Assembly (NCBI GenBank): GCA_002293065.1
Contig: DBCN01000027.1
Span: 5,391-53,105 of the forward strand
Direction: 5' to 3'
Length of the DNA stretch: 47,715 nt
Source: Opitutia bacterium UBA957
Lineage (GTDB): Bacteria > Verrucomicrobiota > Verrucomicrobiia > Opitutales > UBA953
A program made the translations under genes and the position numbers. Positions 24,245 through 31,620 of the stretch are shown piece by piece. Within the stretch, counting starts at the first letter, position 1. The number at the start of each line of letters is the position of its first letter. The notes under the pieces were generated by a model. That model searched no databases, was not told the DNA's origin, and saw nothing but the letters and a program-made list of their open reading frames with translations.

Positions 24245-24985
24245 ATGTCAGGTCATAGCAAATGGCACACGACCAAGCGGCATAAGGCCGTCATCGACGC
24301 TAAGCGCGGCAAGATCTTCTCCGTGCTGGCGAAGGAAATCACCCTCGCCGCGCGCGCCGGCGGCGGTAGCCCCGAGAGCAACGCCCGCCTCCGTACCTTG
24401 ATGGATAAGGCCCGCGCGGCGAACATGCCGTCGGACAACATCAAGCGCGCGGTCCAAAAGGGCACCGGCGAAATTCCGGGCGTCACCTACGAGGAAATCA
24501 CTTACGAAGGCTACGCCCCCGGTGGCGTCGGCATCATCGTGGAGGTCACGACCGACAACAAGAATCGTGCCGCGGCGGAAGTCCGCCAGGCGTTCAACGA
24601 CAACGGCGGCAACATGGCCCAGACCGGCGCCGTCTCCCATAGCTTCCAACGCAAGGGCCAGATCCTGATCGGGGCCGCGCAGATCTCCGAGGACCGGTTG
24701 ATGGAGCTCGCCCTCGAGGCCGGGGCCGACGACATCATCAACAACGGCGATCACTTCGAAGTCCTCTGCTCCATCGCCTCCTACGATTCCGTCGCCAAGG
24801 CCTTGCAGGAGAAAGCCCTGAAGCCGGAATCCAGCGAAATCGCCTATGTCACGAGCATCCCCGTGCCCGTGGGCGATGCCGCGATCGCCAAGCAGGTCAT
24901 GGAACTCATCGATGCCTTGGAGGCCCTGGACGACGTCAAGGCCGTCCACGGCAATCAGGAGATCGACGAGAAGTTGCTCGGGTAA
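24245..24985 (+). CDS. yebC: YebC/PmpR-family protein
   Basis: A 246-residue cytoplasmic protein of the TACO1/YebC family. The N-terminus MSGHSKWHTTKRHKAVIDAK and the following GKIFSVLAKEITLAARAGGG are near-invariant, as are MPSDNIKRAVQKGTGE and YEGYAPGGVGIIVE. YebC proteins have been described as transcriptional regulators, and more recent work assigns them a role in translation of proline-rich stretches at the ribosome. Only the family, not the mode, is certain here. Length is standard. The ATG follows CCCATCCCCCC. A hairpin with a pyrimidine tail follows at 25018. Confidence 0.95.
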   Translation: MSGHSKWHTTKRHKAVIDAKRGKIFSVLAKEITLAARAGGGSPESNARLRTLMDKARAANMPSDNIKRAVQKGTGEIPGVTYEEITYEGYAPGGVGIIVEVTTDNKNRAAAEVRQAFNDNGGNMAQTGAVSHSFQRKGQILIGAAQISEDRLMELALEAGADDIINNGDHFEVLCSIASYDSVAKALQEKALKPESSEIAYVTSIPVPVGDAAIAKQVMELIDALEALDDVKAVHGNQEIDEKLLG

Positions 24986-25017
24986 GCCGATTTCCGGCTT
25001 CCCAGAGCGATGCCTTG

Positions 25018-25050
25018 AGGCCACCCTGTCGGGGTGGCCTCTTCTTCTTC
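25018..25050 (+). terminator. Terminator-like hairpin after yebC
   Basis: AGGCCACCC (25018-25026) pairs perfectly with GGGTGGCCT (25032-25040) around a five-base loop, followed by CTTCTTCTTC. The tail is T-rich but not a pure T run. The proposed GTG start of the next gene is inside this hairpin. Confidence 0.6.
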
Positions 25051-25525
25051 GTCCCGTTCGGGTCCACCGACTGTCCGGACCGCGGCCCGTGCGGTGATCA
25101 TCCGCGAGGAGGCGTTGCTGGTCGTGCGGGTGCGGACGGATGAAGGTGAGTTCCTGGTGCTGCCCGGGGGCGGTCAAGTACATGGGGAAACCCTAACCGA
25201 CACCGTCCAGCGCGAGGTCTTCGAGGAGCTGGGCCTGAAGGTGGTTCCCGGCCGCTTGGTCTACCTCCGAGAGTATGTCGGCAAGAACCATGGGATGCAC
25301 CGCATTCATGGACGATTCCACCAGGTCGAGGCCGTCTTCCATTGCGCCTGCGACGATTTTTCACCGATTGGCGGCGGGCGTACCACCGATCGCCGGCAGA
25401 TTGGTTTCGAGTGGATTCCCTTGGAAAAACTGGCCGATTACCCCCTTTCCCCACAGGGACTAGGGGCGATTATCGCCCGGTCCCTCCAGGATGGCTCCGC
25501 GCGCTACCTGGGGGATGTGCACTGA
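25034..25525 (+). CDS. NUDIX hydrolase
   Basis: A 163-residue cytoplasmic hydrolase of nucleoside-diphosphate-linked compounds. The NUDIX box is perfect: GGQVHGETLTDTVQREVFEE followed by LGL, fitting G-x5-E-x7-REUxEExGU. The preceding strand LLVVRVRTDEGEFLVLPGG and the downstream GFEWIPLEKLADYPLSP are typical. The substrate (ADP-ribose, an oxidised nucleotide or another) is not evident. The GTG at 25034 is inside the yebC terminator hairpin and adds a Ser-rich lead; the GTG near 25092 (giving VIIREEALLV) is an alternative that would shorten the first strand. The start is therefore uncertain although the domain is not. Confidence 0.85.
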   Translation: MASSSSSRSGPPTVRTAARAVIIREEALLVVRVRTDEGEFLVLPGGGQVHGETLTDTVQREVFEELGLKVVPGRLVYLREYVGKNHGMHRIHGRFHQVEAVFHCACDDFSPIGGGRTTDRRQIGFEWIPLEKLADYPLSPQGLGAIIARSLQDGSARYLGDVH

Positions 25526-25572
25526 AGGCTTGCCAGACGCCTTTCTGTTCCCTTTGTTCACCTTCCGATTTT

Positions 25573-25649
25573 GGGGGTATAGCTCAGTTGGTTAGAGCGC
25601 CTGATTGACATTCAGGAGGTCGAAGATTCGAGTTCTTCTACTCCCACCA
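25573..25649 (+). tRNA. tRNA-Val (GAC)
   Basis: Acceptor GGGGGTA pairs with TACTCCC (one G-T), D-stem GCTC/GAGC, anticodon stem CCTGA/TCAGG around loop TTGACAT (anticodon GAC), T-stem GAAGA/TCTTC with loop TTCGAGT. CCA is encoded at 25647-25649. Confidence 0.97.
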
Positions 25650-25653
25650 CTTT

Positions 25654-25689
25654 AAGAACCCCGGCCGACTTAGGCTGGGGTTCTTTTTT
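25654..25689 (+). terminator. Terminator of tRNA-Val
   Basis: AAGAACCCC (25654-25662) pairs with GGGGTTCTT (25677-25685), extended inward by GGCC/GGCT, and is followed by a run of T to 25689. A textbook intrinsic terminator. Confidence 0.9.
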
Positions 25690-25755
25690 GCCTGGCCCCG
25701 TGGGGCCTCGCCCCACCTTTTTTCTCGCTCACTCCCATCGGTTGTCCTTACCCCT

Positions 25756-27105
25756 ATGAGCGTATTTCCTAACATGAGCAGCACCCACATCACCGAAATC
25801 AACGCACGCGAAATCCTCGATTCCCGCGGCAACCCGACCATCGAAGTGGACGTCCGTCTGGCTTGCGGCGCCCTCGGCCGCGCCGCGGTCCCGTCCGGCG
25901 CCTCCACCGGCACCTACGAAGCCCACGAACTCCGCGACTCCGACGTGAGCGCCAAGTCCTTCCCGAAGGGCGTCGACCCCAAGAAGCGTTACCTCGGCAA
26001 GGGCGTCCTCAAGGCCGTCGCCAACGTGAACGAAGAGATCGCCCCGATGCTCGAAGGCGTCGACGCGCAGGATCAGGTCGGCATCGACCACGCCATGCTC
26101 AAGCTCGATGGCACGAAGAACAAGAACAAGCTCGGCGCCAACGCCATCCTCGGCGTCTCCATGGCCGTCGCCAAGGCTTCCGCCATCGCCCTCAACCAGC
26201 CCCTCTACCGCTACATCGGCGGCACGAACGCCAAGGTGCTCCCGGTCCCCCTGATGAACATCATGAACGGCGGCGCGCACTCCGACGCCCCGGTCGACAT
26301 CCAGGAATTCATGGTCGTCCCCAGCGGCGCCAAGTCCTTCAGCGAAGCCCTCCGCATGGGCACGGAAATCTTCCACGCGCTGAAGAAGGTCCTCAAGGCC
26401 CAGGGCCTCTCGACCTCCGTCGGTGACGAAGGGGGTTTCGCCCCGAAGGTCGCCTCCAACGAGGCCGCCCTCGAAGCCATCGCCGCCGCCGTCAAGGCCG
26501 CGGGCTACAAGCTCGGCTCCGAAGTCTTCCTCGCCCTCGACGTCGCCGCTTCCGAGTTCTTCGACGAGAAGACCGGCAAGTACACCTTCCACAAGTCCGA
26601 CAAGTCGCAGCGCAACTCCGAGGCGATGATCAAGTTCTACCAGGACCTGCAGAAGCGCTACCCGATCGTCTCGATCGAAGACGGCTTCTCCGAGGCCGAT
26701 TGGAAGGGCTGGAAGTCCGCCACCGACGCCATGGGCGCCAACACCCAGCTGGTCGGCGATGACCTCTTCGTCACCAACACCGAGTTCCTCTCCCGCGGCA
26801 TCAAGACCGAAACCGCCAACTCGATCCTCGTGAAGGTGAACCAGATCGGTTCCCTGACCGAGACCTTCGACGCCGTCGCCATGGCCCAGCGCGCCGGTTA
26901 CTCCGCCATCATCTCCCACCGCTCCGGCGAAACGGAAGATGCCACGATCGCGGACATCGCCGTTGGCCTCAACGCCGGCCAGATCAAGACCGGCTCCCTC
27001 TGCCGCTCCGACCGCGTCGCCAAGTACAACCAGCTCCTCCGCATCGAAGAAGAGCTCGGCCAGCACGCGATCTACGCCGGCAGCACGATGCGCTGGACGA
27101 AGTAA
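25756..27105 (+). CDS. eno: Enolase
   Basis: A 449-residue glycolytic enzyme converting 2-phosphoglycerate to phosphoenolpyruvate. Core motifs are INAREILDSRGNPTIEVDV, GASTGTYEAHELRD, LPVPLMNIMNGGAHSD, the metal ligands in VSIEDGFSEADW and LVGDDLFVTN, the catalytic Lys in NSILVKVNQIGSLTET and SHRSGETEDATIADIAVG. Two ATGs six codons apart are possible (25756 and 25774); the second gives a start closer to most enolases (MSSTHITEINAREI). Codons are strongly third-position C/G biased, as expected for a very highly expressed gene. It is monocistronic, with a strong terminator at 27131. Confidence 0.97.
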   Translation: MSVFPNMSSTHITEINAREILDSRGNPTIEVDVRLACGALGRAAVPSGASTGTYEAHELRDSDVSAKSFPKGVDPKKRYLGKGVLKAVANVNEEIAPMLEGVDAQDQVGIDHAMLKLDGTKNKNKLGANAILGVSMAVAKASAIALNQPLYRYIGGTNAKVLPVPLMNIMNGGAHSDAPVDIQEFMVVPSGAKSFSEALRMGTEIFHALKKVLKAQGLSTSVGDEGGFAPKVASNEAALEAIAAAVKAAGYKLGSEVFLALDVAASEFFDEKTGKYTFHKSDKSQRNSEAMIKFYQDLQKRYPIVSIEDGFSEADWKGWKSATDAMGANTQLVGDDLFVTNTEFLSRGIKTETANSILVKVNQIGSLTETFDAVAMAQRAGYSAIISHRSGETEDATIADIAVGLNAGQIKTGSLCRSDRVAKYNQLLRIEEELGQHAIYAGSTMRWTK

Positions 27106-27130
27106 CCCTTCGCGCCTGCGTTCACCTCAA

Positions 27131-27157
27131 GGGCCGCCCCGCTGGGCGGCCCTTTTT
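27131..27157 (+). terminator. Terminator of eno
   Basis: GGGCCGCCC (27131-27139) and GGGCGGCCC (27144-27152) form a perfect 9-bp stem with loop CGCT, followed by TTTTT. Confidence 0.92.
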
Positions 27158-27199
27158 GTTGGCTTGCGCGCCCGTGGCGCGGGGCCGGCAGGCAAGGGC

Positions 27200-27227
27200 T
27201 TGCCGTTCGTCGGCTTGGCGCTAGCGT
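27200..27227 (+). promoter_or_regulatory. Promoter for the metallophosphoesterase gene
   Basis: TTGCCG (27200-27205), a 16-base spacer and TAGCGT (27222-27227) end six bases before the GTG at 27234, so the transcript is probably leaderless. Confidence 0.45.
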
Positions 27228-27233
27228 CGCGGG

Positions 27234-28157
27234 GTGCTTCGCCCCCTTGCACTTTGTTTCTTCGCCCTGGTCGCCGCGGCCGCCGAGCCTTCGGTCGAAC
27301 GCCTGTTCGTCTTGGGCGATTGGGGTTGGGCCGATCCGGACCTGGAGCGGCAGTACTCGCTGGTCCGTCAAAACGCCGACCTGCAGCGGGCGGTCGCCAA
27401 GGCGATGGCCGCCCAGGCGGCGCAGGAGCCGATTTCGGCGGTGCTGACCACGGGCGATAACTTCTATCCGAGCGGGGTGAAGTCGGCCACCGACCCGCGC
27501 TGGTCCACCTCCTTCGAGCAGGTCTACGCCGCCCCCACGCTGCAGGTGCCTTGGATCGCTTCGCTCGGCAATCACGACCACGACCACGAGCACTCGGCGC
27601 AGGCCCAAATCGATTACGCGGCAAAATCCAAAGGCCGCTGGTTCATGCCGGCCCGTTACTATGCGCACCATTTACCCGCCCAGGACGTCCGCGTCATTGT
27701 GCTCGATGCTTGTTCGCTGAGCCCGCGGTGGAATCGAAGTTATTTCAGTGCCGAGGCCGAGCGCGCCACCGCGGCTCAATGGGCGTGGGCGGAAACCGAA
27801 CTGGCTAAGCCCGCCCGATGGAAGGTCGTCGTGGGTCATCTGCCGATCCGCAGCCAAGGCATCCATTCCGCCGAGCCCGAATACATCCGCCGGCTGACCC
27901 CCTTGCTCGAGCTGCACCGCGTCCAGCTCTACCTGAACGGGCATAACCACCACGCCGAACTCGTGAAGGCGAAGGGCGTGGCTTACGTCACCTGCGGCAA
28001 CGGCTCCGACCTCTATCCGACCGGTTCCGGCCAAGGGTCCGAGTTCATCGGCTCCTATCCAGGCTTCACGGCCTTGGACTTCGGGCGGGAGGAGCTGGTG
28101 ATCCGCTTTTTTGACGCCGATGGGAAGCTGCGTCATCGGTCGGTCCAGCCCCGCTGA
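27234..28157 (+). CDS. Secreted metallophosphoesterase (purple-acid-phosphatase-like)
   Basis: A 307-residue calcineurin-fold phosphatase with a short signal peptide (MLRPLALCFFALVAAAAEP). The metal-binding motifs follow in order: LGDWGWADPD (D-x-G/W), TTGDNFYPSGV (GDN-x-Y), SLGNHDHDHEHS (GNHD), VVGHLPIRSQGIH (GH) and LNGHNHHAE (GH-x-H). GDNFYP-x-G resembles tartrate-resistant acid phosphatase (type 5) rather than nucleases. It would release phosphate from monoesters in the periplasm or outside. The GTG start follows a promoter-like sequence. The next gene, the epimerase, has its own promoter 45 bases on, so co-transcription is not required. Confidence 0.85.
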   Translation: MLRPLALCFFALVAAAAEPSVERLFVLGDWGWADPDLERQYSLVRQNADLQRAVAKAMAAQAAQEPISAVLTTGDNFYPSGVKSATDPRWSTSFEQVYAAPTLQVPWIASLGNHDHDHEHSAQAQIDYAAKSKGRWFMPARYYAHHLPAQDVRVIVLDACSLSPRWNRSYFSAEAERATAAQWAWAETELAKPARWKVVVGHLPIRSQGIHSAEPEYIRRLTPLLELHRVQLYLNGHNHHAELVKAKGVAYVTCGNGSDLYPTGSGQGSEFIGSYPGFTALDFGREELVIRFFDADGKLRHRSVQPR

Positions 28158-28167
28158 GGGCCCTGCG

Positions 28168-28195
28168 TTGACCTGCCCGCCTTTGCGGCTAAACC
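28168..28195 (+). promoter_or_regulatory. Promoter for the N-acylglucosamine 2-epimerase gene
   Basis: TTGACC (28168-28173), a 16-base spacer and TAAACC (28190-28195) end six bases before the GTG at 28202. A start point at the GTG itself is predicted. Confidence 0.5.
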
Positions 28196-28201
28196 CAACG
28201 C

Positions 28202-29398
28202 GTGACTCCTTACCTGCAGCAGCGTCGCCCGGAACTCCTCAAGGCCTATCGCGATGGGCTCCTGCAGGATGTCATCCCTTTCTGGCTGAAGCACGGCTTG
28301 GACCGCGTCAACGGCGGCATCTACACGGCGCTCGGTCGTCATGGCGAACTGCTCGATTCGGATAAGTCCGTTTGGTTCCAGGGTCGCGCGGCGTGGACGT
28401 TCGCGAACCTCTATAACACCGTGGAGCCTCGTCCCGAATGGCTCGAGGCGGCTTTGTCCTGCGGCAACTTCCTGCACGACCGCTGTCCGGACCTGACGGG
28501 TAAACTGCACTTCACCGTGACCGCCGAGGGCGACCCGCTCCGCATGCGTCGTTACGTCTTCAGCGAGTGTTTCGCGGCCATCGCCTACGCGGCACTGTTC
28601 CACGCCACCGGCCAAGCCCAGTGGAAGGAGCGGTCCATCGCGGCCTTTGACCTCTTCCTGAAGTTCAACCGCGAGCCCGGTCACATCGCCCCCAAGACTT
28701 CGCCCGAGACGCGTCCGATGAAGGGCCTCTCGCCGCTGATGATGACGTTGGTGACGGCCCAGGATATGCGCGCCGACCTCGGCGATGTTTGCGTGCGCGG
28801 CCAGACGCTGACGCAATGGGCCGCTGAGGCGATCGCCGAGATCCGCGCGGATTTCGTAAAGCCGGAGCTGAAGGCGGTCATGGAAATCGTGGGGCCGAAC
28901 GGTGAAATCTATGATCACTTCGACGGCCGACTCCTCAACCCCGGCCACTCCATCGAGGCGGCTTGGTTCATCCTGCGCGAGGCCCGCCATCTCGGTGACG
29001 AGTCCATGAAGCGGCTCGGGCTCGACATGCTCGATTGGATGTGGGCCCGCGGCTGGGATCGCGAGCACGGTGGCATCCTCTACTTCGTGGACCTCTACGG
29101 GAAGCCAATCCAAGAATATTGGCATTTCATGAAGTTCTGGTGGCCGCACAATGAGGCGATTATCGCGACGCTCATGGCCCATGTGATGACTGGCGACCCC
29201 AAGTACGCCGAGATGCACCGCCAGGTGCACGATTGGTCTTACGCGCATTTCCCAGACCCTGAGGGTGGCGAATGGTACGGGTACCTCGACCGCGAAGGTC
29301 GTCCGACGACCGAGCTCAAGGGCAACATGTGGAAGGGTCCTTTCCATATGCCGCGCCAGAAGCTGGTCTGCTGGCAACTCTTGGAGGGTTTGAGCTGA
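28202..29398 (+). CDS. N-acylglucosamine 2-epimerase family protein
   Basis: A 398-residue (alpha/alpha)6-barrel protein of the AGE/renin-binding family, cytoplasmic with no signal peptide. Family segments are NGGIYTALGRHGELLDSDKS, VWFQGRAAWTFANLYN, RRYVFSECFAAIAYAA and, near the end, WWPHNEAIIATLMAH, supplying the catalytic His and Arg surface. It most likely interconverts N-acetylmannosamine and N-acetylglucosamine. This reading is supported by the adjacent leftward operon encoding N-acetylneuraminate lyase and sialidase, since ManNAc is the lyase product; in Bacteroides-type sialic acid catabolism the same epimerase type is used without phosphorylation first. A cellobiose or mannose epimerase is an alternative within the fold. 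The GTG start is supported by the promoter geometry. Confidence 0.85.
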   Translation: MTPYLQQRRPELLKAYRDGLLQDVIPFWLKHGLDRVNGGIYTALGRHGELLDSDKSVWFQGRAAWTFANLYNTVEPRPEWLEAALSCGNFLHDRCPDLTGKLHFTVTAEGDPLRMRRYVFSECFAAIAYAALFHATGQAQWKERSIAAFDLFLKFNREPGHIAPKTSPETRPMKGLSPLMMTLVTAQDMRADLGDVCVRGQTLTQWAAEAIAEIRADFVKPELKAVMEIVGPNGEIYDHFDGRLLNPGHSIEAAWFILREARHLGDESMKRLGLDMLDWMWARGWDREHGGILYFVDLYGKPIQEYWHFMKFWWPHNEAIIATLMAHVMTGDPKYAEMHRQVHDWSYAHFPDPEGGEWYGYLDREGRPTTELKGNMWKGPFHMPRQKLVCWQLLEGLS

Positions 29399-29402
29399 AC
29401 CC

Positions 29403-30119
29403 ATGCTCGGCCGATCGCCATCGACGCCCGACGACGGGCACCTCCCCTGCGTCGAGTGCGACCGGAGGATTCCACGGACGCGTTTTGTGGATGGTAAGGT
29501 GGCCTGTCCTTGGTGCCAGACTTTGCAGGACGACGCCGGGGGGCAGGTGGTCGTGAGTCCCTTGCCGGTCGGTGCCTCGCACCCCAAGGTCACCCAGCGC
29601 ATGGAAGGGCCCGAACAGGTCTACGTCACGCGACAGGGTTCGTGGTTCGGTTGGTTCTGGCTGGCCTTCACGACGCTGCATTGCGGGTTCATGTTCTACG
29701 GCCTCGCCCAAGGTACGGTCCGGGTGAACGGTCAGGTCGTCACCCACCCGAGCGTCTGGCACTTCCTCGGACTCGCGGCGTTCTACTCGATTTTCTTCGC
29801 CGTCGGCTTCGCCTTCACCCTCAGCCGCTATACCGTTCGGTTGTCCGACAACTTGGCGACCGTGCGCTACCGCCTCTTCCCGTTCGTCGGTTGGACTTGG
29901 CGCTTGGCGGTCGGAGAGACCATCCGCGTCGCGTTGGCCTACCGCGGCGCCCGCGAAAACAACAACGCGGTGAATGCCGTCGTGCTGGTGTCCGACGGTC
30001 AGGAAATCAGCTTTGGTTCCTTCTTGGCCAAGGACGTGAAGGCGTACCTCGCGTCGGCGATCGACGCTTTCTATAACGGCGCCGCGGGCGAGTCGGCGGA
30101 CTTCATTCCGAAACCTTGA
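29403..30119 (+). CDS. Zinc-ribbon membrane protein of unknown function
   Basis: A 238-residue protein I do not recognise. The N-terminus has a zinc-ribbon-like pair, C16-x2-C19 and C35-x2-C38 (LPCVECDRR, ACPWCQTL). Two hydrophobic segments follow at about residues 80-101 (WFGWFWLAFTTLHCGFMFYG) and 118-141 (VWHFLGLAAFYSIFFAVGFA), then a soluble tail with beta-like strands (YTVRLSDNLATVRYRLF). This layout resembles small bacterial proteins that place a cytoplasmic zinc finger next to a membrane PH-like domain. It begins four bases after the epimerase stop and may be coupled to it. Its 3' end overlaps the convergent sialate O-acetylesterase gene by 17 bases. Confidence 0.75.
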   Translation: MLGRSPSTPDDGHLPCVECDRRIPRTRFVDGKVACPWCQTLQDDAGGQVVVSPLPVGASHPKVTQRMEGPEQVYVTRQGSWFGWFWLAFTTLHCGFMFYGLAQGTVRVNGQVVTHPSVWHFLGLAAFYSIFFAVGFAFTLSRYTVRLSDNLATVRYRLFPFVGWTWRLAVGETIRVALAYRGARENNNAVNAVVLVSDGQEISFGSFLAKDVKAYLASAIDAFYNGAAGESADFIPKP

Positions 30120-31620
30120 GCACGAACGGTCCGGCCGGGAGATCGGCTCCATTGCGGAGGGCCGCCGCCGCGTTCATGTGCCAAGCGTAGCGGACTTCGG
30201 CGACCGGCCCTTCCGCTTCGATGCTCAGCATGTCGCCTTCCACCCGCACCCCGCGGGCGGGTGTGAAGGCGGTCCGGCCCGTCAGGCGGGTTTCGACCAG
30301 CGGAGGCGTCGGGCCCGCCAGCGTCAGGCCTTCGGCTGAGCGGAAACGGATGCGAACGGTGTTCCCCGCTTGCCGGGCGTCGAGCGCCACGGGACCTTCG
30401 GCGGTGAGGTCCTTGCGGCCATGGAGGTCGCGTAGCGCCAGCGCGGCCAAGCGTTCACCCACGGCGCGTTTATGGCGTGGGTGCACATCCTTGGCGGCCC
30501 CGACATCGAGCGCGACGGCCATGCCGCTGGCGGAGATCTCCCGCGTCAGTTGACGTTGGACCTCGCGGAACTCCGGCCAGAATTGGCGAGCGGGTTCATT
30601 GATGGAGGGTAGTTGGACCCAATAGAAGGGGAGGTTGGGTTGCTGCCAACGCTGGCGCCAGTCGGCCACGAGGAGTTTCATCAAGCCGCCGTATTCGCCG
30701 ATGTCCGCCTGACGGATGGCGTTGCTTTCACCCTGATACCAGAGAACGCCTTTGACCGCGAAGTCGGTGACCTGGGCAGGTCCAGCGGCCCAGGCGAAGC
30801 CCGGTTTGAAACCGTGGTTGGGGCCGCCATCGTCCCCCGGCGCGTCCTTGGCGGCCCCGACATGCTGCCGGCCGCGGAGGCGGACGAAACTGCCTTCGAG
30901 GCTTTCGTTGTCGAGCCAGTTGCCGGTGACTTTCCTTCGGAAGACCGCATGGCCCGCCAAGGCTTCGCGGCTGATGAAGGCTTCGATGGGCGCGCCGCCC
31001 ACCGCATAATTGACGATCCCCACGGGCACGCCCGCTTCCGCTGCGATGCGCTTGGCGAAGTAGTAACCGACCGCGCTCAGCGGAGCGGCGCTCTTCGGGG
31101 TGCAAGTCTCCCAGCGGCCGGAATAGAAGCGGGCGACCGTCATTTGAGCGACGGTCGCCGCGTCCAGCGGTGCCGCGAAGTGGTACTGCCCCGCGAAGCT
31201 ATGATTACGCAACCTGACCAAGGCCAAGTTGGCCTGGGGGAGTTCCGTTTTGGCGTCGGCATCCCGGCTCAACGGGAACTCCATGTTGGATTGTCCGGCG
31301 CAAATCCAGACATCCCCGACGAGCACGTTGCCGACGGTCAGGGTCTGGCTCCGTTCTTCCACCGCGATGGTGGTTGGTTGGGCGTTGGCGCTCCGGGCCG
31401 GGAACACCACGGACCAACGACCGGAAGGAGGCACTTCGACGGTGGATATTTCCGCGCCAAGATGAACCGTGACCTTGGCGCTCGGCGCGGCCGTTCCGGC
31501 GATGCGGATTGGCTGGTCGCGTTGCAGGACCATGCCATCCCCAAACCAAGGGTGCAGCTCAGTCGCCACCGCGAGGCTGGCCCAAAGGCATAGCCCTAGG
31601 CTCAGCGTCGGATGGTTCAC
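30103..31620 (-). CDS. Sialate O-acetylesterase
   Basis: A 505-residue secreted SGNH-type esterase with a signal peptide (MNHPTLSLGLCLWASLAVATE). Motifs are the nucleophile block ICAGQSNMEFPLS, the GGAP segment in IVNYAVGGAPIEAF, LWYQGESNA and the catalytic Asp-x-x-His pair in AAKDVHPRHKRAVGERLA. It would remove O-acetyl groups from sialic acids so that sialidase and lyase can act. It is the last gene of the leftward nan operon; its GTG start overlaps the sialidase stop (GTGA), indicating translational coupling. Related enzymes also act on xylan acetyl esters, but the neighbours make sialic acid the best guess. Confidence 0.88.
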   Translation of the reverse strand: MNHPTLSLGLCLWASLAVATELHPWFGDGMVLQRDQPIRIAGTAAPSAKVTVHLGAEISTVEVPPSGRWSVVFPARSANAQPTTIAVEERSQTLTVGNVLVGDVWICAGQSNMEFPLSRDADAKTELPQANLALVRLRNHSFAGQYHFAAPLDAATVAQMTVARFYSGRWETCTPKSAAPLSAVGYYFAKRIAAEAGVPVGIVNYAVGGAPIEAFISREALAGHAVFRRKVTGNWLDNESLEGSFVRLRGRQHVGAAKDAPGDDGGPNHGFKPGFAWAAGPAQVTDFAVKGVLWYQGESNAIRQADIGEYGGLMKLLVADWRQRWQQPNLPFYWVQLPSINEPARQFWPEFREVQRQLTREISASGMAVALDVGAAKDVHPRHKRAVGERLAALALRDLHGRKDLTAEGPVALDARQAGNTVRIRFRSAEGLTLAGPTPPLVETRLTGRTAFTPARGVRVEGDMLSIEAEGPVAEVRYAWHMNAAAALRNGADLPAGPFVLKVSE

